Assembly: GCF_027922005.1 (NCBI RefSeq)
Contig: NZ_BSEV01000026.1
Span: forward strand, 1-64,000
Origin: Streptosporangium carneum
GTDB lineage: Bacteria; Actinomycetota; Actinomycetes; Streptosporangiales; Streptosporangiaceae
DNA length: 64,000 nucleotides
Direction of reading: 5' to 3'
Shown: in pieces, positions 51,260-62,862 of the stretch
Layout: every line of letters begins with the position of its first letter
Position numbering within the stretch: the stretch's first letter is position 1
Position numbers and translations under genes: made by a program
Notes under the pieces: generated by a model
What the model was told of the DNA's origin: nothing
The model's database searches: none
What the model saw: the letters and a program-made list of their open reading frames with translations, nothing else

Positions 51260-52788
51260 CGGCGGGGGGTGAACACCACGGGGGCGCCGTCGCCGCGCTT
51301 GGCGACCCGGGTGGTCGAGGACCCCACGAGCAGCAGGCAGCGCATGTCGACCGCGGCGGGGTCGAGCTCGCCGAGGGTGGTGACGGTCATGCTCTCCCGC
51401 GCGCCGCCGACGTCGCGGCCGACGACCACGGGCGTCTGCGGGGCGCGGTGCTCCAGCAGCAGGTCCCTGGCCGCCGCCACCTGCCAGGTGCGGCTCTTCG
51501 AGGCGGGGTTGTAGATCGCCAGGACCAGGTCGGCCCGCGCGGCGGCGCTGATCCGCTCGGCGACGACCTCCCACGGCTTGAGCAGGTCCGACAGCGACAG
51601 CACGCAGTAGTCGTGCCCGAGCGGAGCCCCCGCTCTGCTCGCCACCGCGTGCGCGGCGGTCAGGCCGGGCAGCACCCGTACGGGGACGTCCGCGAACCTG
51701 GGCTCGCAGGCCACCTCGAGCACCGCGCTGGCCATCGCGAACACGCCCGGGTCGCCGGAGGAGACCACGGCGACCCTCGACCCGCCCGCGGCCAGCTCCA
51801 GGGCGTGCGCCGCCCGCTCCGCCTCGACCCGGTTGTCCGTCGGGTGGCGGCGCTGGCGCGGGTTCGGCGGGACCCGGTCCAGGTAGGGGCCGTAGCCGAC
51901 GAGCTCGTCCGCGGCGGCCAGCGCCTCCTGCGCCTCCGGGGTCAGCCATGGCCGCCCGGCGGGGCCGAGCCCGACCACGACCACCTCGCCGCGCGCGCCC
52001 TCCGTCTCCGGCGTCTCCCGCGCGGGCTCCGTGGCGGCGGCCCCGCCGGGGACCGCCGCGTTGACGGGGCTCGGGATCAGCGCCAGCGAGAAGTACGGCA
52101 CGCTGTCCGGGTCGACCTCGGCGAGCGGGGCGAGGCGCTGCGCGCCGGTGGTCGCCCGTTCCACGTACCAGGCCTCGTCGAGACGGCCCGCCTCGGCCAG
52201 CGCGTCACGCACCTTGGCGAACGTCCGGCCGAGCTTGAGGATCGCGGCGGAGTCGGTGGCGGCGAGCCGTTCGGCGATGACCTCGCCGGGGAGCGTCCCC
52301 GGCAGCACGGTCAGCACCTCGTCCCGCTCGACCAGCGGCCTGCCGAGGACGGCCGCCGCGCCGCTCACCGAGGTCACGCCGGGGACGACCTCGGTGGTGT
52401 AGCGGTGGGCCAGACGTTTGTGCATGTGCATGTAGGAGCCGTAGAAGAGCGGGTCGCCCTCGCACAGGACCACCACGTCGCGGCCCGCGTCCAGGTGGGC
52501 GGCCAGCCGTACGGCGCAGTCGGCGTAGAAGTCGTCGATGGCGCCCTGGTAGCCGCCGGGGTGATCGGTGGTCTCCGTGGTGAGCGGGTAGATCAGGGCT
52601 TCCTCGATCTGGCCGTCACGCAGGTACGGCGCGGCCACCGAGCGGGCGATGCTCCTGCCGTGGCGGGCGCTGTGGAAGGCGATCACGTCCGCCTCGCCGA
52701 TGAGCCTGGCGGCCTTGACGGTCACCAGCTCCGGGTCCCCCGGTCCCAGCCCCACTCCCCAGAGCCGCCCAGCCGACATGTCGCTCAT
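51247..52788 (-). CDS. cobIJ: Precorrin-2 C20- / precorrin-3B C17-methyltransferase fusion
   Basis: This is a 513-residue fusion. CobI (about 1-243) opens GRLWGVGLGPGDPELVTVKA and contains VVVLCEGDPLFYGSYMHMH. A linker rich in Pro, Ala and Glu (about 244-265) leads to CobJ (266-513), with VVVVGLGPAGRPWLTPEA and AVVSSGDPGVFAMASAVLE. The two SAM methylases act at C20 and C17 with ring contraction. ATGA overlap joins it to cobH upstream. Confidence 0.97.
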   Translation of the reverse strand: MSDMSAGRLWGVGLGPGDPELVTVKAARLIGEADVIAFHSARHGRSIARSVAAPYLRDGQIEEALIYPLTTETTDHPGGYQGAIDDFYADCAVRLAAHLDAGRDVVVLCEGDPLFYGSYMHMHKRLAHRYTTEVVPGVTSVSGAAAVLGRPLVERDEVLTVLPGTLPGEVIAERLAATDSAAILKLGRTFAKVRDALAEAGRLDEAWYVERATTGAQRLAPLAEVDPDSVPYFSLALIPSPVNAAVPGGAAATEPARETPETEGARGEVVVVGLGPAGRPWLTPEAQEALAAADELVGYGPYLDRVPPNPRQRRHPTDNRVEAERAAHALELAAGGSRVAVVSSGDPGVFAMASAVLEVACEPRFADVPVRVLPGLTAAHAVASRAGAPLGHDYCVLSLSDLLKPWEVVAERISAAARADLVLAIYNPASKSRTWQVAAARDLLLEHRAPQTPVVVGRDVGGARESMTVTTLGELDPAAVDMRCLLLVGSSTTRVAKRGDGAPVVFTPRRYPA

Positions 52789-53411
52789 TCCCTCTCACTC
52801 GCGATCGCGTTGACCGCGGCGGCGGTCATCGCGCTTCCACCCCGGCGTCCGTGCACGACCAGGTACTCCAGGCCCGCCGGGTGCTCGGCGAGGGCCTGCT
52901 TGGACTCGGCGGCGCCGATGAAGCCGACCGGCACGCCGAGCACGGCGGCGGGCCGCCCCGCCCCCTCCTCGACCATCTCCAGCAGCCGGAACAGCGCGGT
53001 CGGCGCGTTGCCGATCGCGACCACCGACCCCTCGAGGCGGTCGCGCCACAGTTCGAGCGCGGCGGCGCTGCGGGTGGTGCCGAGCCGTTCGGCGAGCCCG
53101 GGCACGCGGGGGTCGCCCAGCGTGCAGATCACCTCGTTGTCCGCGGGCAGGCGGCCGCGGGTCACCCCGGAGGCGACCATCATCGCGTCGCACAGCACCG
53201 GCGCGCCCGCGCGCAGGGCGGCGCGAGCCGACGTCACGACGCCGGGCGACCAGCCGAGGTCGCCGACCAGGTCGACCATCCCGCAGGCATGAATCATGCG
53301 GACCGCGACCTGGGCGACGTCCCCGGGCAGGCCGTCCAGGTCGCTCTCGGCACGGATGGTGGCGAACGAACGCCGGTAGATCTCAGCCCCGTCCCGGACG
53401 TAGTCGATCAC
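52785..53411 (-). CDS. cobH: Precorrin-8X methylmutase
   Basis: This 208-residue enzyme moves a methyl group from C11 to C12 to give hydrogenobyrinate. It has YRRSFATIRAESDL, VRMIHACGMVDLVGDL with the catalytic His, APVLCDAMMVASGV and GNAPTALFRLLEMVEEG, all as in CobH/CbiC. The GTG start at 53411 has AGGGG upstream and overlaps the cobG stop by 4 bp. Order on this strand is cobG, cobH, cobIJ. Confidence 0.96.
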   Translation of the reverse strand: MIDYVRDGAEIYRRSFATIRAESDLDGLPGDVAQVAVRMIHACGMVDLVGDLGWSPGVVTSARAALRAGAPVLCDAMMVASGVTRGRLPADNEVICTLGDPRVPGLAERLGTTRSAAALELWRDRLEGSVVAIGNAPTALFRLLEMVEEGAGRPAAVLGVPVGFIGAAESKQALAEHPAGLEYLVVHGRRGGSAMTAAAVNAIASERE

Positions 53412-54688
53412 GTTTCCCCTCTCAGGGCCGTCACCACGGCCGCGGTCTCTTCGATGTCCGCGCACTCCAGACTCCTGCCGTCCAGGTCGACCCGGTAACC
53501 GGCGGCGGTGGCGACCACGTCCGCGACCCGCCCCCTCGGGCGACCGCAGCGCCGTTCGCAGCCCGCCCAGTGCACGGGGAGCGTACCGGTGCGCGTCGTG
53601 GAGGTCGTGGCCCGGGTCGCGTCGGCCTGTACGTCGGCGAGCGACTTGGCGCAGCCGGGGCGCCCCGTGCAGGCCGTCACGCCCGTCCACGGCGAGCCGG
53701 GATCGGTGACCAGGCCCGCCTCCTCGACCAGGGCGCGGGCCGCGGCGGCCTCGCCGGGGGTCAGGCCGGGCAGGACCACGCCGCGCCACGGCGTCAGGCG
53801 CGCCTCGCCGCCCGAGGCCAGGTCCGCCAGCAGCCTCGCCTGGGCCGAGGTCAGCCGTCCCAGCGGCACCGCGACCCCGAGTGCCGCCCGGCCTCCCGGC
53901 TGTTCGACGATCCCCACCGGCTCCCGCCGCGTGACCGCCCGCGACAGCCGCGCCGGGGCGGCGGACCGGGTCTCCAGCGCGGCTTCGACCGCGGCCGCGA
54001 CGCGTTCGGCGCAGCCGGGCAGCTCGCCGATCCGCCAGGCACGGGCCTGCTCGACGGCGGGTTCGGTCAGGAAGGCCTCGGCGGCGGTCAGCAGGGCGGT
54101 CACCGCGGAACCGGCCGGAACGCGCAGGCCGCTGTCGGCGCCCGCGAGGATCAGGGCGGCCTCGCCGGGGCCCGTCGGCAGGATCCCGGCGTCCGGGCCG
54201 AGCCAGGCCACGTCGCCCCTGCCGTCGTCGAGTGCGAACAGGAAGCGTCCCGGCAGCGCGGCCAGCGCGGGCGTGCCGCACAGCCGCAGGTCCAGCTCCG
54301 TGACCAGCGGTCCGGCGTCGAGCGTCCCCTCGGTGTCGCAGCCGGTCAGCGGCGAGGCGAGGATGTTGCGGACCCGTTCGTGGGTGGCGGAGGGCAGCAG
54401 GCCCGCGTCCGCCATGCGGGCCGCGAAGCGGCTCCCGCCGCCGAGCCCGCGCACCTGGACGTTCGCGCGGGAGGTCAGCTCGATGACCCCGGTCCCGCAG
54501 TCCGAGGCGGCGTCGGCGACCTCGCCGAGCTGGGCGGACGTCAGCCGGCCTCCCGGCACCCTGATCCGCGCCAGGCCGCCGTCGGCGGCGGCGTGCACCT
54601 GAAGTGCTCCCGGGCACGCGTCGGGCCGTGACCGTCCGGAAGAGTCGCCTATGACCACGTTGAGGATGTTAACGCCAGTTTCTTGCAT
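53408..54688 (-). CDS. cobG: Precorrin-3B synthase (oxygen-dependent)
   Basis: This is a 426-residue enzyme of the nitrite/sulfite reductase-like fold. It hydroxylates C20 and forms the lactone from precorrin-3A with O2. The repeated half-domain pattern is seen (GGLARIRVPGGRLTSAQLGEVA and ...LGVAVPLGRLTSAQARLLADLA). Fe-S cysteines lie in TACTGRPGCAKSLADVQ and WAGCERRCGRP. The ATG at 54688 follows GCGAGGTTCC. It is divergent from the riboswitch-cobN unit. Confidence 0.94.
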   Translation of the reverse strand: MQETGVNILNVVIGDSSGRSRPDACPGALQVHAAADGGLARIRVPGGRLTSAQLGEVADAASDCGTGVIELTSRANVQVRGLGGGSRFAARMADAGLLPSATHERVRNILASPLTGCDTEGTLDAGPLVTELDLRLCGTPALAALPGRFLFALDDGRGDVAWLGPDAGILPTGPGEAALILAGADSGLRVPAGSAVTALLTAAEAFLTEPAVEQARAWRIGELPGCAERVAAAVEAALETRSAAPARLSRAVTRREPVGIVEQPGGRAALGVAVPLGRLTSAQARLLADLASGGEARLTPWRGVVLPGLTPGEAAAARALVEEAGLVTDPGSPWTGVTACTGRPGCAKSLADVQADATRATTSTTRTGTLPVHWAGCERRCGRPRGRVADVVATAAGYRVDLDGRSLECADIEETAAVVTALRGET

Positions 54689-54712
54689 GGAACCTCGCTG
54701 TCGTAGTCTCAT

Positions 54713-54868
54713 CGTTGGCGACGGCAAGGGAGGAAGCCGGTGTGAATCCGGCGCGGTCCCGCCACTGTAACCGGGGAGCGAACCCCACCCAGGCCACTGT
54801 CGGGCGACGGGAAGGCTGGGGGGAGCACCGATCCGGGAGCCAGGAGACTCCAGCCGTCGTAGCCGACG
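54713..54868 (+). promoter_or_regulatory. Cobalamin riboswitch upstream of cobN
   Basis: The conserved core is plain: AGCCGGTGTGAATCCGGC (54735-54752), the B12 box GGTCCCGCCACTGTAA (54755-54770), a second GCCACTG (54803-54809), GGGAAGGC and GAGCCAGGAGAC (54837-54848). The closing helix pairs CGTTGGC and CGACGGC at the 5' side with GCCGTCG and GCCGACG at the 3' side. It should shut off cobN when adenosylcobalamin is high. It does not point at the divergent cobG operon. Confidence 0.93.
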
Positions 54869-54874
54869 ACGACC

Positions 54875-54902
54875 CGGGGCGAGGACCCCGAGGGAGGAAG
54901 CC
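54875..54902 (+). promoter_or_regulatory. Hairpin and repeated GGGAGGAAGCC after the riboswitch
   Basis: A CGGGG / CCCCG hairpin (54875-54890) is followed by GGGAGGAAGCC (54892-54902). That 11-mer is an exact copy of 54728-54738 at the 5' edge of the riboswitch core. The second copy contains a Shine-Dalgarno sequence eight bases before a GTG codon. It could be part of the expression platform (inference). Confidence 0.4.
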
Positions 54903-54905
54903 TTC

Positions 54906-55084
54906 GTGTGCTGTTCGCCGTTCCCCCGCCAGCCCGCGGTCTCGCGGGGCGATGCCGCCCCGCCCGCCGCGCAGCCTTACCGCACCGCCTCGCCCGCCGT
55001 GTCGCCGAGCCTGTCCCTGAGCCACACCTTCAGGCCCGTCGCACGGCCGAGCCGTACCCTCCCGTTCCCCGTGGAGCGTGAGGC

Positions 55085-55088
<4 letters not shown>
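54906..55088 (+). CDS. Possible 60-residue leader ORF between riboswitch and cobN
   Basis: A GTG codon at 54906 follows GGAGG by eight bases and opens a 60-codon frame (MCCSPFPRQP... to VEREA). Its TGA overlaps the cobN ATG as ATGA. Third-base G/C is high, but in DNA this GC-rich frames can stay open by chance. No family is recognised and the product is Pro/Ser/Arg-rich. If real, it would pass riboswitch control to cobN by translational coupling. Confidence 0.25.
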
Positions 55089-58717
<3,629 letters not shown>

Positions 58718-59468
58718 TCTTTGGCTGATCGGCGGCTCCGTCCGCCCCTCCGGGACCGTCCGGCGGCTCCGTCCGCCACCCCAGGACCGTGCAGTCGCCG
58801 TCCGTCCTGGCCAGGATGCGTCTCAGGTGGGGGGCGGACGGGCTGATCGCGAAGCGGCGCCGGGCGGCGAGCAGCAGGGGCAGGTCGGCCGCGCTGTCGG
58901 AGTAGGCGTAGCCGAAGGGCGTCGCCACTCCGGCGGCCCGCAGCATGAGCACCTTGCCGTCACCGAGGCAGCGCTCGGCCACGACGAGCCCGCCGAACAG
59001 CCGTTTCTCCCGCGTGGCGACGATCTCCACGTCGGGGAGCCCGAGTTCCGAGCAGACCGCGCTGACGATCCGCAGCCCGGAACCGCTGGCGATCACCACC
59101 CGGTCGCCCCGGGAGAGGTGCTCACGCAGCCGGTCCAGGCCCGCGCGCATGGGGTTCGCCGAACCCGGCCCCGCGTGCCCGGCCGCGAAGGCGCGGGCCA
59201 GCCGGTCGAGATCCTCGTCGTCCCGGCCGACGGTGGCGAACCAGCACAGCCCCGACAGAGCGGCCCTGCGCGTCCTGACGCTGGGCAGCGCCCGCAGTGA
59301 CGCGATCACCGGCAGCGCCGGCAGGAGGAGCGCCAGACGCCACCACTCCCGGCTCATCAGCCAGCGCAGGAACCATTCGCCGCACTCGCCCCGCACCAGG
59401 GTGCCGTCCAGGTCGAACACGGCGACCCCGGGGGGCTCCCCGGAGGGCGGGCAGGAGCTGTCGTGCAC

Positions 59469-60139
59469 GGTCGGTTCCTTCGCGGGTCGTCGCCACCCGC
59501 CATGCGGCGGAAGATCCGTGACCGGTCGCCCCGGCCTGTGCGTCGGAAAGGCCGTGACGTGGAACGCAACGACCTGGAGCCGGCGGGGAACGCGCCGGTC
59601 GGCCCGCACGGAGACGTAACCGTCCGTTCACCCGGGCGAGCCCCGGCGCGCGATCAGTGTGCCACGCCGCAGACCGCTTGACCATGGGGGGAAACGTTCG
59701 GATCCGCGCCTTGGAGCGTTCTCATTAGTGCCGCGGAGAAATTCATAAAGTGTTGTCCGAAAACAGCGCCGCGCACGCCGGGTGAAGGATGCCGCCCGAG
59801 ATGGTCGCTGTCCGGGGCGACCGGGTCGATCCGGGAAGGTCTCCCCGAGAACGGAGAACGCTCTCCGGTGGCATCGCCTGACGCGTCCGTAAACCATAAA
59901 CATGAGTTCCCCTCGCGTATGTCATATCCGAGTTGTAGTGCGGACATTTAGGTGCGTAGCGAAGGGGCAACGTTGGGTGACTTTAACCCTAAAATTCACC
60001 ATTTATTTGCTTTGATCACCTCCTATACACTCGCTCGCGGCGCTGGTCGGGAGACCAGTGACTGACGGCCGCGCGATTCCGCTCTGCCTGGCATTTGTCT
60101 ATCGCCAAACTCTTCGTCACGACGGGGGATAACCTCGAA
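59469..60139. other. 671-bp AT-richer gap before the 2OG-oxygenase operon
   Basis: From about 59690 the composition falls well below the window average (for example TTAACCCTAAAATTCACC and TTTATTTGCTTTGATC). No open frame has coding-like third-base use. Two hairpins are visible: CGGAGA-ACGC-TCTCCG (59852-59867) and the one at 60041. TATACA/TACACT near 60024-60031 could be a -10 element. It is the likely control region of the following operon and could mark an island edge. Confidence 0.5.
60041..60060 (+). promoter_or_regulatory. Leader hairpin before the 2OG-oxygenase operon
   Basis: CTGGTC and GACCAG pair around GGGA, extended by two more pairs (one G-T). The stem is 80 bp upstream of the first gene and just after a TATACA-like element, so it would lie near the 5' end of the transcript. 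Confidence 0.35.
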
Positions 60140-60955
60140 ATGCCACACATGACCCTTGACTACGCTCGAGAACTACTCGGGGTCGGCTACGCGCGTATAT
60201 CGCTGGACACCGAGGAGGCCGCGCTCCTGGCCGCCGCCCTCGAGGAGTGCCGGCGCTTCTTCTCCCTTCCTGACGAGACCAAGTCGCGCTACTCGAGCGC
60301 CGACCGAAACTTCGGCTACCGTCCGCTGGGCGTGGAGTACTCGATCACCGCGGACCGGCCGGACCTCAACGACTGCTTCACCCTGTGGTCGGACCGGCTC
60401 GACCTGGTGCCGAACTCCGCGGAGCTGGCCCCGCTGACGGGCGCGCTCCTGCGCTGGCGCGACCACCTGTCCGCGCTCGTCTCCGACGTCGTCGGCCAGG
60501 TCGCCGAGATCGTCGGAAACGCCAAGGCCCCCCGGTTCGAGGCGGCCTCCTACCTGCAGGTCAACAGCTACACCCGTGCGAGCGGGGACCGCGACCTGCT
60601 CCAGGACCGGCACGAGGACGGCCACCTGGTCACCGTCATCCACACCACCGCCCCCGGACTGGAGATCTGGCCGGGCGAGGAGTGCCTGCCGGTGGAGACC
60701 GCCCCGGACGAGCTCATCCTGATGCCGGGCTCCGTCTTCGCCGACCTCACCGGCGGGAGGGTCGGGGCGCTGGACCACCAGGTGCGCAACCTCGGCCTGG
60801 AGCGGCGCATGTCCCTGATGTACTTCGTGAACCCGGAGCTGACCGAGCCGCTGTACCCGTGGGTGCGGGCCGCGGACGAGCCCCCCGCCGACCTGCGTGA
60901 CAAGATCCGCAGCCACCCGGCCGGTTTTGGACTGCCCGATGTCCCCGTCCTCTGA
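60140..60955 (+). CDS. 2-oxoglutarate/Fe(II)-type oxygenase, isopenicillin N synthase family
   Basis: This 271-residue enzyme has the non-heme iron site complete: H158 and D160 in QDRHEDGH, and H213 in ALDHQVRN. The co-substrate-binding R223 and S225 lie in ERRMSLMYF. The N-terminal helix and EETKSRY-like region (LPDETKSRYSS, 43-53) are typical of the IPNS/gibberellin-oxidase branch. It may hydroxylate, desaturate or cyclise an amino-acid- or polyamine-like substrate. Start choice is ATG 60140. TTG 60095 and ATG 60149 are alternatives. It overlaps the ATP-grasp gene by 17 bp. Confidence 0.88.
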   Translation: MPHMTLDYARELLGVGYARISLDTEEAALLAAALEECRRFFSLPDETKSRYSSADRNFGYRPLGVEYSITADRPDLNDCFTLWSDRLDLVPNSAELAPLTGALLRWRDHLSALVSDVVGQVAEIVGNAKAPRFEAASYLQVNSYTRASGDRDLLQDRHEDGHLVTVIHTTAPGLEIWPGEECLPVETAPDELILMPGSVFADLTGGRVGALDHQVRNLGLERRMSLMYFVNPELTEPLYPWVRAADEPPADLRDKIRSHPAGFGLPDVPVL

Positions 60956-61988
60956 CCTCCGCACCGTCCTCATCGTCAGCTCCGGCGACGGCACAGGACT
61001 GAACTTCTCCCGCTCGCTGGACCTCGCCGGGGGATACCGGACCGTCGGCGTCGACACCACGGTCGAGGACTTCCACGCCAGCGAGACGGCCGCTCGCCAC
61101 CTCATCTCGTGGGACGACCCGGCCGCCCTGGTGAAGCAGGTCAACGACATCGCCGAACGGGAGTCCGCCGACCTGATCTACGCCGCCGACACCAACCCCG
61201 AGCTGCTGGTCCTCGCCGAGGCCCGCGACAGCCTCGTGGCCCCCACCCTCCTGCCCGACCGGGACGACCACCTCCGGATGGAGGACAAGTGGGCCACCCA
61301 CCAGGCGCTCCAGCAGGCCGGGATACCCGTTCCCGACACCGTCCTGGTCACCTCGGAGTCCGATCTGGAGGAGATCATGGCGCGCCACCCCCGGGTGTGG
61401 ATGCGCCGCCGCAGCGGCAGCGGGGGAGCGGGGTCGATCGCGACCGGGTCGACGCCGCTGGCCAGGGCCTGGCTCGACGAGCACTCCGGCTGGGGGACGT
61501 TCACCGCGGCGGAGAACCTGTCGAAGCGCACCGCCACGCTCAGCGGGCTCTGGAACGACGGCGAACTGGTCTGTTCCCAGCTCAGGGAGCGGGTCTCCTG
61601 GAAGTACTCGACGCTGTCGGTCTCCGGCGTCACCGGCATCACCGGAGCCCAGCGGACCTTCTGGGACGAGGATCTCCACGAGCTCGCCGTACGCTGCGTG
61701 CGGGCGGTCTGCGCCCGTCCGCACGGGATCATCGGCGTCGACTTCACCTACGACCACGACGGCAGGGCGCTGCCGACCGAGGTGCAGCCCGCGCGCTTCT
61801 ACTCGTCGATCTACTTCCTGGCCTGTCTCGGCGTCAACATGCCCGACCTGTACTGCAGGCTCGCCCTCGACGGCGGCCAGGCGCTGCCGGCCTTCCCGCC
61901 GAACCCGATCCGGGAGAGCCACTACTGGGTGAAGTCCGTGGACAAGCTCCCCCGACTGCTGTCACCGGAGGAGTTCTCCCGTGGGTGA
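60939..61988 (+). CDS. ATP-grasp ligase, CarB-like
   Basis: This 349-residue protein begins VLIVSSGDGTGLNFSRSL. It has an ATP-binding segment RVWMRRRSGSGGAGSIATGS and the metal-binding strand GVDFTYDHDG...ALPTEVQPARF, the order found in ATP-grasp amide ligases. The last acidic/Asn motif, usually EINPR, is EVQPAR. It would join a carboxylate to an amine through an acyl phosphate. The start inside the preceding gene (17-bp overlap) and an 8-bp overlap with the kinase gene show one operon. The substrate is unknown. Confidence 0.85.
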   Translation: MSPSSDLRTVLIVSSGDGTGLNFSRSLDLAGGYRTVGVDTTVEDFHASETAARHLISWDDPAALVKQVNDIAERESADLIYAADTNPELLVLAEARDSLVAPTLLPDRDDHLRMEDKWATHQALQQAGIPVPDTVLVTSESDLEEIMARHPRVWMRRRSGSGGAGSIATGSTPLARAWLDEHSGWGTFTAAENLSKRTATLSGLWNDGELVCSQLRERVSWKYSTLSVSGVTGITGAQRTFWDEDLHELAVRCVRAVCARPHGIIGVDFTYDHDGRALPTEVQPARFYSSIYFLACLGVNMPDLYCRLALDGGQALPAFPPNPIRESHYWVKSVDKLPRLLSPEEFSRG

Positions 61989-62862
61989 GTGGACGCATCA
62001 CGACCTCCGGCGCCTCTGCGCGGCCGGACGGTCGATCACCAAGGGGCCGTTGAACGACACCTACGCGGGCACCCTGGGCGGCAGGGCGGTGTTCGTCAGG
62101 CATCGCGTCCTCGACGCCCCCGGGTACGGCCAGACCTTCGCCGGTGAGCGATATGTGAGCCCCCTGCTGTCCGGCCGGGTCAGGATGCCGGAGATCCTGC
62201 AGGTCGTTCCGGACGAGCAGGGCCGGGACCGGTTCGCCGTCTTCGAGTTCGTCGACGGGCGCACCCCCGACTGGGAGGCGCCCGAAGTCCTGGCCGCGCT
62301 GGCCGACCGGCTCCTCGCGGTGCACGCCGTCACGGCCGACGGCCTCGGCGAGGTCGGCGGGCCGCTGAGCCGGGTGGCGGCGCCCCGCTACCTGCTGGAC
62401 CTCATCCGGCGGGAGTGCGAGCTGCTGCCCCGCCACGCCGGCGACCGGCTCATCGGCGCCGCGGACCTCCTCGGCGAGGCGATGGCCTGTTTCGAGGGCG
62501 AGGCGCCCTGCCTGTGTCACGGTGACGTGCACCGGGAGAACTGGCTGGCCGACGAGTCCGGAGAGCTGTGGGCGCTGGACTGGGAGGCGGCGAGGTTCCG
62601 GGTCGCGGCCGCGGACTTCAACCAGATGCGCGCGGGCTGGCTGACGGCCGAGCAGGAGGAGGTCGTCCTGTCGCGCTACCTGGAGCGCTCCGGCAGGGAC
62701 CGGGCCGTCTTCACCCGGCAGATCGCGATCCTGCGCCTGTTGTGGCACGTCAGGACCTACAACTTCCAGGTCCTGGTCCGCGGCCGGGCACCGGAGCGGC
62801 ACCGGGAGAACCTGGACGCCGCGAACGCCCTCCTCGACGAGATCCGGCGGGGAACCCCGTGA
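61981..62862 (+). CDS. APH-fold phosphotransferase (aminoglycoside/choline kinase-like)
   Basis: This 293-residue kinase has the catalytic CHGDVHRENWL (H180, D182, N187) and the metal D200 in LWALDWEAARF. The two motifs identify the aminoglycoside phosphotransferase/choline kinase superfamily. The fold start is short (KGPLNDTYAGTLGGRAVFVRH), with a possible Lys-less nucleotide loop. It may phosphorylate a hydroxyl or amine of the pathway intermediate or give self-resistance. Overlaps of 8 and 4 bp join it to its neighbours. Confidence 0.85.
   Translation: MGEWTHHDLRRLCAAGRSITKGPLNDTYAGTLGGRAVFVRHRVLDAPGYGQTFAGERYVSPLLSGRVRMPEILQVVPDEQGRDRFAVFEFVDGRTPDWEAPEVLAALADRLLAVHAVTADGLGEVGGPLSRVAAPRYLLDLIRRECELLPRHAGDRLIGAADLLGEAMACFEGEAPCLCHGDVHRENWLADESGELWALDWEAARFRVAAADFNQMRAGWLTAEQEEVVLSRYLERSGRDRAVFTRQIAILRLLWHVRTYNFQVLVRGRAPERHRENLDAANALLDEIRRGTP

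Noticed and set aside
59654..59947. 98-codon minus-strand frame in the AT-rich gap
   Set aside because: Its third-base composition is mixed, it lacks a ribosome binding site and no family is visible.
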